DNA of 64,000 nucleotides, from positions 59,916,862 through 59,980,861 of the forward strand of contig ML679958.1 of NCBI GenBank assembly GCA_007922225.1, read 5' to 3'. This document shows, one piece after another, positions 1 through 11,597 of the stretch. Under the pieces are notes generated by a model, which was not told where the DNA came from, searched no databases, and was given only the letters and a program-made list of their open reading frames with translations. Each line of letters opens with the position of its first letter. Position 1 is the stretch's first letter. The DNA comes from Emydura subglobosa. Its lineage: Eukaryota > Chordata > Testudines > Chelidae. Both the position numbers and the translations under genes were made by a program.

Positions 1-178
1 AGGACAGTGGTCAGGCAACTCAAATTGCACTGGGCATCCAACAGAAGGCAGCGTAATTCCATACAAAGTGAGTGGACAAATACTAAATCTCGTCCATGAA
101 GGACATCAAGGATTAACTAAATGCTGTGAATGGGCCAACCAGTCATTGTAGTGCATCAGCTAGGACATAAACAAGAAA

Positions 179-595
179 TAAGGTTTAAGATTCCGTCATG
201 GGTATTTTTAGTAGAAGTCAGGGACAGGCAATAAACAAAAATTCACAGAAAGCCTGACTTTTACTAAAAACACCTTGGTGGGGATTAATAATCAGAGCAC
301 TGCCAAGAACTGACCTCTGGCAGCTGCTCGAGTCCTGCCATTGCTCCTGCAGCAGTGGCTGACCACCACTGTTGAAGTCCCAGTGGGACTGACTCAACCC
401 TGGCTGCTGCTTCAGCCCTGGAGCCACTGTTCCGATGGCCTGGGGGCCGACCGCCAGCCAGCTGCTCCACAGCCCCAGAACCGCTGCTCTTGCTGCTGCT
501 TTCAGCCTAGGGGCTGCTGCTGTCTGGGGCTGGCTAGTGCAACAAGCAGAGAATGCAGCTTGTTGATTCAGTAGACCTTGATGTTAATCATAAAG
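179..595 (-). mobile_element. hAT-like non-autonomous element, one end clear
   Basis: The left edge begins with TAAGGTTTAAGATTCCGTCA and continues with a stretch about a PLE-free 100 bases long that closely matches the reverse complement of the right end of the element at 56696-57610, including shared segments such as GGGTATTTTTAGTA and AATAAACAAAAATTCAC. After that the sequence turns GC-rich with CTG/CAG-rich text, as in the other copy, but the internal sequences are not obviously alignable. I cannot find the opposite terminal repeat, so the right limit near 595 is a guess based on loss of GC richness. Short open frames over this stretch are by-products of the base composition. Confidence 0.6.
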
Positions 596-599
596 AAAG

Positions 600-2225
600 A
601 CCACACAGCTTGGTGTGAAGGTGCATTAATGTCTTCTTGTACCATCCTCTCTGGTCAGGAAGGTCCTTACTTAGTTAGCTGATACCTAGCTGTTACTATT
701 CTGACAAGGGCCACTTTGAGTGACAGTTAGCCATGCCTAGGGCTCCAGCAAGGCCTACAATGGACATACAGATGACCATGTTGTTATGTGTTCAGGCTAT
801 GTAATTTGAAAGCCAGTATGATTCAGAGACACTTAACAGAGCGATCTGTACTGAACTTCAAAGATAGTGTGACAGTATAATTTTAGTAAATGGTAGGAAT
901 GTAGAACTTAAAGGGAGAGATGTAAAGAAATGCTAAATTGTATTAGGCTGTTTAGCCACTAGGTGATGCTGTGTGTAATATAACTCATTTAAGCTAACCT
1001 CAGCCATACCTGGCAGAGTATTAAAGTATCTTATGAAAGACACGTCCAGTACGTACCTCTTTGCGAAGGAAGCTCTGAAATCAGGTCATATCTGGTACAG
1101 AAGCAAGACCTGCTAGTAGCAACCTTGCAACCTGCTGTGTACAAGGTGTACATGACACAGAGGAAGCTTGTGTGTGGACAAAGAGGTACTAGGCCTGATG
1201 GGGACTTGCTAAGATTGGTACTTCAGATAAATCTCCATACTTCTGTGACACTCCCACCACCAGATCTGAGGGTAGTTTAACTATGCTAAGACTAGTTTGC
1301 TACAAACTTCTCTCTGTAGATTTGTTATGGTGACGCTAGCTTGCTACATGCATGCTGCCGTTAGTATTACTACTACACATTTGCAATGGTAATGGAGGAT
1401 CCTTGATGGGCATGACATCAGAATTCTTGTCTAGTATTTCTGCTCCTGCTTGACTTTATTTTATTATACCTTTTTTTAACGGATTGTCCTCACTTCTTTG
1501 ACTGTCTGTGTGTAGCACATACAGGTGGTCAAATATTGGAAGCACATTGGGCTTCCTGTGGGATTCTGACTGACTTATGTGCTGCTACTGAACATTCTGT
1601 TCTGAGGGCATAACTGAACATATATTTTCCCCATCTAAATTCTGCCTCTTCTTTCAGTCCTACTATTTACTATTGATCTCTCTCTTTCTTATCTGATCTA
1701 AATTCTATTGTCCGCAACCATGTCCCTCTTGCCTAATATAAAGCAAGAAATAATTCTGGCAATCTAGTTAGTGTTATTATCAATTGTTGACTTGGAGAGC
1801 TGAATGGGTATAATGTGGACTACTGACTACATATGTGCAGTGGGTCTACTTCAGGGGCAGAAACTTGGAAAAGGAGAAGGAGGTCATTCAGCAACAAAAT
1901 AAATATCTGTGTCTTTCCCACTGTGTCTCCATGCCTACAAAGCACAAAAGAAAAATTTCAGAGATGACTAGGATTTCTCATTTACTAGAGCAATGACATG
2001 TAAGCAAAATTGATGTGAACTATTATGGAAAAGAGAACCAGCTTAGCAGATGCACACGTCTCAAATCCTCCTTCTTAAGGAACTAGATGAATGTGACCTT
2101 CATGCAGAAAATACACAAATAGTATGGTTCAGGTGAAGACTAAAACTCAAAACTAGAAAAAGATCTCTTCAAATCACTGTATTACTGGTCTCATTTTCCT
2201 TAACTGAAGCCTTAAAGGTGAAGAC
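600..2225. other. No recognised feature
   Basis: AT-moderate anonymous sequence. I see no long frame, no tRNA-like fold and no terminal repeats that I can pair. Probably very old decayed repeats. Confidence 0.4.
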
Positions 2226-2228
2226 TGT

Positions 2229-3510
2229 TATTATGTCCCCCCCACTCATCTTTTCTCTAAACTAATTAAAGCCAATTTTTTAATGTCATATTTTCTAGAC
2301 CTTTAATCATTTTTGTTGCTCGCCTCTGGAATTGCTCCAATTTGTCCACATTTCCCTAAGTGTAGACACAATACTCCAGCTCGGTCCTTGTCAGTGCTGA
2401 GAAGTGCAAAAAAATTACTTCTCCTGTCTTGCTTACAACACACTTGCTAATACATCCCAGAATGATGTTCACTTCTTTTTTTGCAACAGTTACATTGTTG
2501 CTTGGTATTTAGTTTGTGATCCACTATAACTCCCAGATCCTTTTATGCAGTGCTTCTTCCTAGGCAGTTATTTCCAGTTTTGTATTTATGCAATTGATTA
2601 TTTCTTTCCACGTATAATACTTTGCATTGGTCCTTATTTAATTCAATCCTATTTATTTCAGACCATTTCTCCAGTTTGTCAAGATCATTTTGAATTCTAA
2701 TCCTGTCCTCCAAAAGTGTTTGAAACCCCACCCAGCTTGATATCTTTTACAAACCTTATAAGTGTACTCTCTATGCCATTATCCAAATCATTTATGAAGA
2801 TATTGAATACAACTGGACCCAAGACAGATCTCTGTGGGACCCCACTCAATATGCCCTTCTAGCTTGACTATGAACCATTGATAGCTACTCTCTGAGTATG
2901 GTTTTCCAACTAGTTGTGTACAGACTTTATAGTAGGTTTGTCTAGGCTATATTTCCCTAGTTCGTTTATGAGAAAGTTATGTGAGACAGTATCAAAAGCC
3001 TTACTAAAGTTGAGATATGACATTTACTGCTTCTCACTATCCACAAGCATTGTTATCCTGTCAAAAAGTATATTAAGTTGGTTTGACATGATTTATTCAT
3101 GACAAATCCACATTGACTGTTACTTATTGCCTTATTATCTTCTAGGTGCTTACAAACTGATTACTTAATTATTTGTGCCATTATCTTTCTGGGTACCAAA
3201 ATTAAGCTGTTGTCCTTATTCCCCTTTTTATAGATAGGCACTATCTTTTCCCTTTTCCAGTCCTCTGGGATCTCTCCTCTACTCCAGGAGTTCTTAGAGA
3301 TAATTGCTGATGGCTCAGAGATCTCTTCAGCCTGTTCCTGAAGTATTCTAGAATGTATTTCATCAGGCCCTGCCAGCTTGAAGACATCTAACTTGTCTAA
3401 GTAATTCTTAATTTGTTCTTTCCTTATTTTAGCCTCAGATCCTACCCCATTTACACTGATATCACTATGCTATTCATCCAATCACTGGTCTCCTCCTACA
3501 CTAATATACT
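2229..3510 (-). mobile_element. CR1 LINE fragment, old, RT region
   Basis: Read on the minus strand this is the 3' half of a CR1 ORF2. A 62-residue piece at 2543-2731 carries the RT-downstream region (LDKLEKWSEINRIELNKDQC). Upstream, near 2950-3060, the reverse complement corresponds to the RT segment around the [16 protein letters not shown] block, and 3340-3470 corresponds to the block before the RT (LDVFKLPGPDG-type). There are many stops and frameshifts, so it is a dead copy clearly older than the one at 11.6 kb. The typical CR1 3' tail (ATTCTATGA-like) is not visible at the 2229 side, so that end is truncated or eroded. Confidence 0.85.
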
Positions 3511-5270
3511 AATTTTTTTGTGGGGGAGGTTTTGCAGCTAGGGAATAGTAGTTGTTTTAAGTTACAGTACTGCTCCCCTTGATCAATTGGAAGAACATTG
3601 GGCCTAAAGTGTACAAACTGACTTAAAATGTGTCAGTCGTACGATTTGAAACTACTGTACCATTGAAAGAAAAATATCTGTGGAAACAGCAGAGCTATTA
3701 GATTCTTCTTTTTTTTTCTCTCTCTCCTTCCATTTTTCTTAGATTTTCTTACCACTTGTGTAAGACTTATTGCAATTAAATACTCATTTTTATTTTGCTT
3801 TTAAAATATCACAAAATAAAATAGGCATGTACAAAACACTCAAGTAAGAACCACAAAACTTATTTTTAATATTAAAAAACCTGTTGCAGTTGTCTAATCT
3901 TGTAATGGGTTGGAGTGACAAAGCAGGGGAGAATGTTAAAACTTAGTGCGCTTTACCTCTTTATTGTTATCGGGACTGTCCTCACTCAAGGGGTAAAATG
4001 AGTCTTCCTGCCAACCAGTAATTTATTCATTCTATCTTCATAAATATTTATATTTTATGTAAGAATGTTACCTGTGGAGAAGGATGAAGAAATTACAAAT
4101 AGTTTAGCCTTTTCTCCTTATTCAGAAATTGTGTCTAAGCAAAAATTGCAGGATCAAACTCAAAATAAGAAGCAATTGGGCAACAAAAGTACCCTTTTAA
4201 AAGTGGCGGGTATTCTGTCGCATGCATTTGGATTGCACTGTTTAAAATTGTCAGAGGATGAGAGATACAAAATAAATAAACTGGATGGTGAGCCTCAATG
4301 TATGGGAATAAATGAATTTAAATGTACTGTTCAATTCCTTCATTTCCTCATTTTATCTCTTCACTTTATGTTCCTATGAGCTATTTTTCTCTTGCATGCT
4401 CTGGCAGCCTTACGAACACAGTTGTGAATGCTGATGAGAAAATATTCATTTCAGCTCCAGATTTTGGATAGTAAATCTGGGTCCTCAATGGGGATACACT
4501 AAAGGGGGGGGGGAGGCGGCAGGAGATGGGGTTGTTACTAGATTACCAAGGTTTGTTTTTGTGGTGCCTGGAATAAATAGCTGTGTCAGATAACCATTAA
4601 CCATTTAGTTGTAGTAACAAATAAAACCTCTAATATTCTCCCATCCATCTATGTTACGTTCATGACATATACGCAGAAGTTAGATTAAAAACATAAATAT
4701 TCTTGCTGACAGATTGTAGTGTAACACTATTTTATTTCTTAGTGATAACACATTTTTTTTCATTTTATTTATTTTATTTCAAAGTGATAACACACCAGGA
4801 CTGAAAACTAGAGAGACAAAGCAGGCTGTTCCCTAAAGCATAGAGGTACAACTCACCTACCTTACTCTAGGCTGTCTATCTGCAAACTTGCTGCTGCTAG
4901 ACCTACGTTGCATGCCTCCCTAATCTGCAAGCAGTACAAGGAAAACCCCTTAGATGTTAAAGTGATCACAGTTTGAATATAAGTATCAATCCACCGCAAT
5001 CTACTTACAGATTTTAGCTCTCTAAGTATCATGTGTTTATCATTTCCAAAAGAGAGAGATTCATTCTGTGCCTAATATAAGAGGAGTCCCAGGTCTGTGC
5101 ATAGTTTGGTCTACATTTGCATGTACAATTATCACAATTGTGTATGCAAATTGCATATTTTCATATAAAAATAGCCTATTTAAATACACAATTGCAGTAA
5201 TTGCACATGAAAATGTATTCATGTATTCAGACGGTGTGTCACCATTTTGGAAACTATGGACATATGACAC
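3511..5270. other. No recognised feature; AT-rich with a 104-codon open frame
   Basis: Contains an open frame of 104 codons (4065-4379, plus) with no recognisable domain and low-complexity hydrophobic C-terminus, which I regard as chance. A G-run lies at about 4505-4513. The short stretch 5060-5270 is open on both strands by chance and has an inverted-repeat look (ACAATTATCACAATTGT near 5127), possibly an eroded MITE. Confidence 0.35.
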
Positions 5271-5273
5271 TTA

Positions 5274-5531
5274 GCCCTGGTCTACACTTACCTGTAGATT
5301 CAGCGGCAGTTGACGGGAGTTACACAAGCTATGCAGAGTAGCTTGCGTAACTCCCGCCGACTGCTGTGCTTCCCTTCTGCGCACCGTCTTCACTGTACTG
5401 AGCCACTTGAGGGGTTGGTTTACAAGCGTTGACTTCCTGATCGATTGAGCGGGTCTACACAGACTTCTCAATCAATCCAGAAAGATTGATCTGATGGCGG
5501 TGACTTTGCCGCCGTCAGTATAGACATACCC
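5274..5531. mobile_element. Harbinger-type MITE with TTA target duplication
   Basis: The left end reads GCCCTGGTCTACACT and the reverse complement of the right end reads GGGTATGTCTATACT, giving imperfect terminal inverted repeats of about 15 bases. TTA flanks both sides (5271-5273 and 5532-5534), the 3-bp TWA duplication typical of PIF/Harbinger. The interior has smaller inverted segments (GAGTTACACAAGC and GCTTGCGTAACTC). No coding capacity. Confidence 0.8.
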
Positions 5532-5894
5532 TTAGAAGTACAACCCACAAGTAGATTGTGGTGAACTAAAAACTGTTAATATTGTGATCTATCAATTTAA
5601 ATTCTCAAGGGTTTTCTTATCCTGCATGCAGGCAGGGGGTTCTGGAGGGAACTGTGTAATCACAGCCTAGTAGCAGCAGTCAGTTTGCAGACACACAGCC
5701 TAGACTAAGGAGGGAAGAGTTATGCCCTATGGTTTTTATGGAGCAGCCTGCTTTGTCTCTCTGTTTTGCATATGCAGTTTTGATGTCAATGGCCACAATC
5801 CTGCAAAGATTTATGCATGTGTTTAACTTACTTTTCTTTAAGGTCCACCACTGATTTCATCATTGTTTCTCTCTCCTGTTGGCTCACTCTTTCA

Positions 5895-6176
5895 GGGTAT
5901 GTTTACACAGCAAAGAAAAACCCATGGCTGGCCTGCTCCAGCCAACTCAGACTCACAGGCTTGGCTGCAGGGCTGTTTTATTGCTGTGTAGAATTCTGGA
6001 TTCAGTTGGAGGCCAAGCACTGGGACCTTTCCATCCCACAAGATTGTTGAGCCCGTATTACAGCCCAAGCCCGTAAGTCTACACAGCAATGAAACAGCCC
6101 CATAGCCTGAGTCCCACGAGCATGAGCTGGCTGGTGTGGGCCAGCCATGGGTTGGTCTTTCCTGTGTCGACAAACC
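5895..6176. mobile_element. Near-palindromic Harbinger-type MITE
   Basis: Ends are GGGTATGTTTACACAG and, reverse-complemented from the right, GGTTTGTCGACACAG. Flanking triplets are TCA (5892-5894) and TTA (6177-6179), a TTA duplication with one change. Almost the entire element folds on itself: 5930-6000 (CCCATGGCTGGCC... GCTGTTTTATTGCTGTGTAGA) matches the reverse complement of 6080-6155. Open frames here are mirror-image by-products of the palindrome. Confidence 0.8.
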
Positions 6177-6942
6177 TTAAGTGTCGGTGTAGATTAGGAT
6201 AGGAGGTATTTTGACTAACATGTTTTAAAATCCAAGTGTCGTCAGAGCACGTTGTATTTTAACAGACATTAGTTGGCTGAGGTGACCTGTACATGTAGGG
6301 TTAACACCATAAACAGCTAACGCAGTAAAATACAACTTGCACACTAGGATTTTAAACTATGGTGGCTAATAAGTATTTTTAAAATACCTTTTTATCATAG
6401 CCTAAACAGACCCTTAAAATTAGCCAATCCAGAAAAGAAGTCTCCTTTTAATCTTCTAGATTTTGTCCGAAGTCAAAGAAGTTGATTAAAGGCATCATAA
6501 AAGCATCTATTTTAATAACTTTCCCCATATACTCCCCATCTCACCTCAGTTCCTGGTTGAAGAATCTATAGTAATTAACAGTGGCTTCCTTCTTCTTCTT
6601 AAAAATACTGTTTTGCCAGCCCCACAAACTCATCCCCTAGCTTTATTTTTTCCACTTCACGTAACCCAGTCTGTCCTTGGGCAGCTAAAATATCACATTA
6701 CTGCCACTCTGGCCCTCTTACATATATTTTCTTTGCTCAGTTATTTCATGGTTCAATTGTTTTTGGTCACTGAGCCAATAACATACTGTTGTCTTTGGTG
6801 TAATTCTAACGTCAATTTGCAGTGATTCAAGGTAATTGTCAAATTCTCTTAAATGCCCCTTTTCAAGAACACAGAAAATCTTCCTTACAGATAAAACTAT
6901 ACTTCCATCTACATTTGTGCTTGCTCCCTTCAATGATTCTCA

Positions 6943-7120
6943 GGGTACATCTACACTTCAGGTGGGAATTGCTTCCCAGTGCAGGTAGACTCACTAGCTC
7001 TGCTTGAGTTAGTGCTCTAAACATAGTAGTGTGGACTGGTGTCGCATGGGCAGTGGGTCGGATTAGCTGCACAAGAATATATTGAGAGGGTCCGGGTCCA
7101 GAAGCAGTGTAGATGTTCTA
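6943..7120. mobile_element. Harbinger-type MITE, decayed
   Basis: Left end GGGTACATCTACACT and the reverse complement of the right end (AACATCTACACTGC) pair as terminal inverted repeats. The right terminus is eroded, so the boundary and target duplication cannot be fixed. Confidence 0.6.
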
Positions 7121-8110
7121 TATGGGTGAAATCCCCACTGAAGTCAGAACCAAAACAGTAAGGGCCAGAGGCTGGATAAGTGGGACTTCTCATGAAGTAA
7201 GGTACTTGGTGTGAGCAAGGTTAGCAGAACCTAGGCATAAGTGCCAAATTCTGTCCTCAGTTAACCTCTGTAACCAGCTGACGGCAGAATTTGGCCCTGA
7301 GAATTGCCTGCCTTCCGTGATTGCTCTACTGCTGTAACATGGCTGGATGATTGGGTACTATTCTTACCACTAAAAGGTGTAAGAAGAAGTTGGCAGGTTG
7401 AGAGAGTATTTATCCTTCGGAAACATGTCTGCCAATCAAAATGGATGCCAAATGGGAAAAACAGGGATGCATCTAAGGCTGTTTGTGCCTGTATTTGATA
7501 GTGTAGGAAGGAAAGAAGGAAGGTTACCTGCAAAATGTGAATTGTGGCAGAGTTTTGCTGAAAATAACTGACTGACTCCTTTAATTATTAGGAGCATTGC
7601 CAGACTGTCACCTGACAACTATTGTGATGATTAATTTCATGCTTCTATTTGTCGAAGGCTCACACAGACTTTATCCAGAATCCCAAAACAACCAGTAAGG
7701 AGAGTTCATTCATTTAGAACCTACTCTTGTTCCCTTTGGCTTCAGTGGGAACAGGATCAAGACCTTAAGGAATTTTATTATACCTCGCATGTACATTTTC
7801 ACCCATTTAATGAATAGCAAAAGTTTCAGCATTTTGCTAATGTGATGTCAGGAAATTCAATTCCACAACCCATTCTCTTCCTCCACGCTGTCGTCGTCTG
7901 CGGGCTGCTGTGCTGCTATAAACAGGCAGTTTGTTACTTAAATAAGTGCCATGAATATGTGGAGTCCTTGAATGTAGTTTCACTTCTGCCAAAGCAAATA
8001 CAAAAACATCCTGTTTAAACCAATGAAACCTAATGAAGAAGAGAACCATTCACAAAGCCCCACAGTTCTAGTTGTCCTTCTCCCCAGCCCTGTTCACTGG
8101 AGAGCTGCTC
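7121..8110. other. No recognised gene; small palindromic repeat at about 7250-7305
   Basis: About 7250-7305 holds a short inverted pair (GCCAAATTCTG and CAGAATTTGGC), the type of small hairpin repeat common in sauropsid DNA. The rest is anonymous, with short open frames only. Confidence 0.35.
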
Positions 8111-8114
8111 AGGA

Positions 8115-8690
8115 ATTTTTTGACAAGTATTTGGTAGGAAAATGCTGATTTTGTTGAACCCAAAATGTTTCACAGCAACTCTCGGGTTTGGCAACTTTCA
8201 TCAAATTACAGTTTCTTGGCAGGCTGCTGGGGATCCCATGGTCTACAGCTCCCAGAGTAACCCTGCCATGCAGACTGCCCCAGGGCATGGGACCCCAGAG
8301 CTTCCAGGCTCTGTGGTGTTGGGGCAGCTCCACTGTGAAAAATGCCTTGGGGCCGTCACAGAACTGAGCCCTGCCAGTCCCAGTTCTAATCAGGTCCTGA
8401 CTCTGTGGCAGGGTGCCTGGAAGCCCTGAGAACCTCAGCTCAAGATGAGACTCTCAGAGCTTATAGGCTCCTGGGTGTGGAGCTCAAACCCCCAGAAGCC
8501 TCAGCTCTGGGCTCTGTGGCAGGAACCCTGGAGGTCCTAGTTCAAGCATGGGCTACTGAGGCTTCCTGTTTTGGAGCTGAAAACATGGGAGCCTTGGTTC
8601 TCGGCTCCAGAACAGGCAGCTTAGAAGCCCTGGGAGCCCAGGCCTCTCAGAATCTAGGCTTCCAGCTCCACCACCAGAAATTCTGAGTGT
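8115..8690. repeat. GC-rich patch, probable non-autonomous DNA element
   Basis: A sharp change from AT-rich flanks into GC-rich CCCCAG/CTGGGG-rich text, open in several frames on both strands. The first 100 bases (AAATGCTGATTTTGTTGAACC...) resemble the AT-rich ends of the elements at 22.2 kb, 28.7 kb and 36.6 kb, so this may be another copy with a different GC-rich core. No terminal repeats or target duplication could be paired. The 95- and 93-codon frames here are compositional. Confidence 0.4.
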
Positions 8691-10070
8691 CAGCCAGCAC
8701 TGGAGAACTATAGTATGTCATCTGCAAGACAACAGCCTGGTAGTCTTCATTCTTCAGGCATACTTTACCCATGGCCTTTTCACTATGCCAGGAAACTTTA
8801 CTGCATTACTGGTTATCCCCAAATGTGAAATTGGATTTTGCTTGCCTCTCTCAGTGAGAATGAAAGCAGAATCTTCTACTGTAGAGAATCCAACCCTTTA
8901 ATCTGTGCTGCCCCCCACTGCTTCCGTAATCAAAATCATCAGCAAATATTACCAGTTGAGAGTAGGGGGAGAGAGAGGGAGAAGAGATTTCAAATGATTT
9001 AGATAAGTTTGAGAAGCATCCAGCCTCCCAGGGGCTCAGTCTGACTGCATTGAGCCTCTAAAGTTTTGACATTCACGTGTCAATAGTTATTTAATCCTTA
9101 GATGTCTTTAGAATCTTCTGGCATGGGAGTATTCTTATTATTACTCTTGAAGGGGGGCTATAGTCTCCTCCTTGCTTTACATACTGTTCATTATACACTA
9201 CAGGATGCTGTATCTTATAACCTTGTCAGTCAATGAAGTCTAGGGTTCACAAGAGATTCTGCTTGTTAAATGCTGTCAGTTTTAATTGCAATATTTCTCA
9301 GGTTGGATTTGCTTAAAACATTGACTTTGCATTTCTGTGGATCATTATTCCATATATTACATATCACTGTGAATAGTCAGCCAGCAAATTTCTTTTTTAT
9401 TTGGATTTAAAAAAGAAACAGAACAATAATTCAATGACACTTTATTCCTAGAAGAGATGTGCAGGTATTAAAATAACCACTACCTGTGACAGTCAGCAGT
9501 AGCAGCAGTATTTTCTGACATATTGTGATATCACTGCCACAGGGTGATATTTTTTGGACAATGACATTAAAGAGTCAGTGAGTTACTATTCCTGGAAGTA
9601 CAATTTTTGGACCTACTAGAAAATACAGTGATTACTGGTGAACCTCACCCCGCTATCTTTCACAACCACACAAAGACAGAGTTTCCTACAGATGGAGTGT
9701 TTGCTGGTTTAGGGCCTGATTCTTAACCGGTGTAAATCAGCGTAGTTTCATTGACTTCCATGGGGCTGCAACAATTTATACCATCTAAAATCTGAGCCAC
9801 AATGCTTACATTTAACTATTTGAAAGCAATTATCATTATCACAGTATTACAAATTTCTTCAGTATTATGGGTAAGCTTACTAGTATCACCTGTAATACAA
9901 CAGTATCACTAATCATTTTCAGATATTAAATGCCAGTGTTTAAATGGCAACGACTCTTCTGTAAGTGGAAATGTAGCTAACAAAGTGTCTTTCCTCCCCA
10001 AGCAGGGTTAGATGCCACCAAGTTCAGAGCTGCACACTTCTTCACTGAAGACAAAGCAAACCGGGTTTAA
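8691..10070. other. No gene; one short amniote-type hairpin repeat at about 9712-9805
   Basis: 9712-9805 has the GGGCCTGATTCT ... CATTGACTTCCATGGGG ... CTGAGCC arrangement seen repeatedly in turtle and bird DNA. The remainder shows nothing I can identify. Confidence 0.4.
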
Positions 10071-10071
10071 A

Positions 10072-10470
10072 CAGGTCTGTCTATATTTTCCACTTTGGAT
10101 GCTTCTCTAGGCTGCTGACAGAGCTGCATTGTCACACTATATAAGTGGTTTGGGTCTTGGTTCTCCTGGGGCCTTGTAAAATTACCCATTGCTGACAACC
10201 ACTGCAGCTGCACCAGGGCTGAATACAGTTTAACTGACAGCGCAGATCAGAGCAAACAATGCTCAGCACCATCTCAGAAGATGTCATTAAAGCTTGCTTT
10301 CAACCTGATTTGAAACCTTAGCTTTTAACTATAGTTTCTGAAATGGTGCTGATCTTGGTTTGTCCTGGTGCCAGTTAAATTGTATTCAGCATGGGACAGC
10401 TGCACTCACTACTAACTACGGTTAACAGTATCAATTAAATAGTTTTCTTGGTGTAGACAAAACTTCCAAG
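10072..10470. mobile_element. Palindromic MITE, Harbinger-like
   Basis: Two long arms face each other around a centre near 10305: 10205-10240 (GCAGCTGCACCAGGGCTGAA...) is matched by the reverse complement of 10370-10404, and GCTCAGCACCATCTCAG near 10262 is matched by CTGAAATGGTGCTGA near 10340. The outer ends carry GTCTGTCTATATTTTCC and TTGGTGTAGACAAAAC, which resemble the terminal repeats of the other MITEs. Target duplication not identified. Confidence 0.55.
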
Positions 10471-11597
10471 ATTGTCTCACTCCTTGTGTGATACAATAAA
10501 TGTGCATTGGAACAGCTGAGGTCAGATGAGGTGCCTTTGCTCCCAATCCCTAGATCTGAATGTTTGGATGCTGGGATGTAGGGCCTTTCACCTTGGTATG
10601 CAACTGTTCCTGTGATCCACAGAAGACTTGAGTTTGGTCATGCTTTTGCCTGATAGAGAGCGATTTTGAGGGAGTAGGGTCAGATTTTGCAGTGGGGTAA
10701 GTGTATTGAATTGTTCAAAAAATGTTGTTTTTAGAATTTTTTACAGCAGCCAGAAACTTGTGTCATGGATGCTTTTATAGACTGAACAAATAATATATGA
10801 CTTTCTACATCAAGATGTATAGTTGCTGAGTGCAAGTCACTGCTGTTTAGAGCAGCCCTAATTTGAGATGTTTCCTGTACAAAGTTATACAGCTATTGAA
10901 AAGGATGAGACAATGCAATTTCCCCCCTAGACTTATCCCACATTCCTATGCTACACCCCTACATCTGCTTTCTGCATAGCTATTTAGGTGTTTGGATGTG
11001 ATTATATCATTTAGCCACTTTGTTCTAGAATTTGAGTTTTTCTTGTCTTAACTTGTGATTGTTGTTTTTGGATGTGTGGCACTCTAGGCATGATTAAATT
11101 AAATTGCCAATAAGGTTCACAATGGAAAACAGTCTAATTACATGGGATATTTAAAACAAGACTGAACTAGATTAAATAACGAGACAAGACAATATATAGC
11201 TGCTATCATTCCTGCACTGGCACAAAGATGGACTAGAGATAACCTAATAAATATTTTTCATCTCTAGTTTCTATTATTAAAGACCCAGTCATGTGACCAT
11301 TGAAGTCAATGGAAGTTTTTCCATTGACTTTAGTGAGTCTGTAGTACCAGTTCACTCCCATTATTAAATCTACACACACGTGGGCTGGCATGCTGCAGTT
11401 ATGTGTTTGTTAACTTTTAAAAAATACAAGTTCAAAACAACATTTTATTATCAAGATAAACCTGAACAATCCACCTTCCCATTTCCTAACATCAAATTTC
11501 CTAGCACCAAGATGCAAAACATCTGTAAAATTCTTTGTGTCGGCCACAGAGCAAACACATGGAAATCAATAGTTACACCAGGATTAATTTGACTTTT
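10471..11597. other. No recognised feature
   Basis: Anonymous AT-rich sequence. Around 11290-11340 there is a small inverted repeat built on CCATTGAAGTCAATGG and CCATTGACTTTAGTG. Confidence 0.35.

Noticed and set aside
4065..4379. 104-codon plus-strand frame
   Set aside because: No recognisable domain, AT-rich text, hydrophobic low-complexity end, no splice or promoter context.
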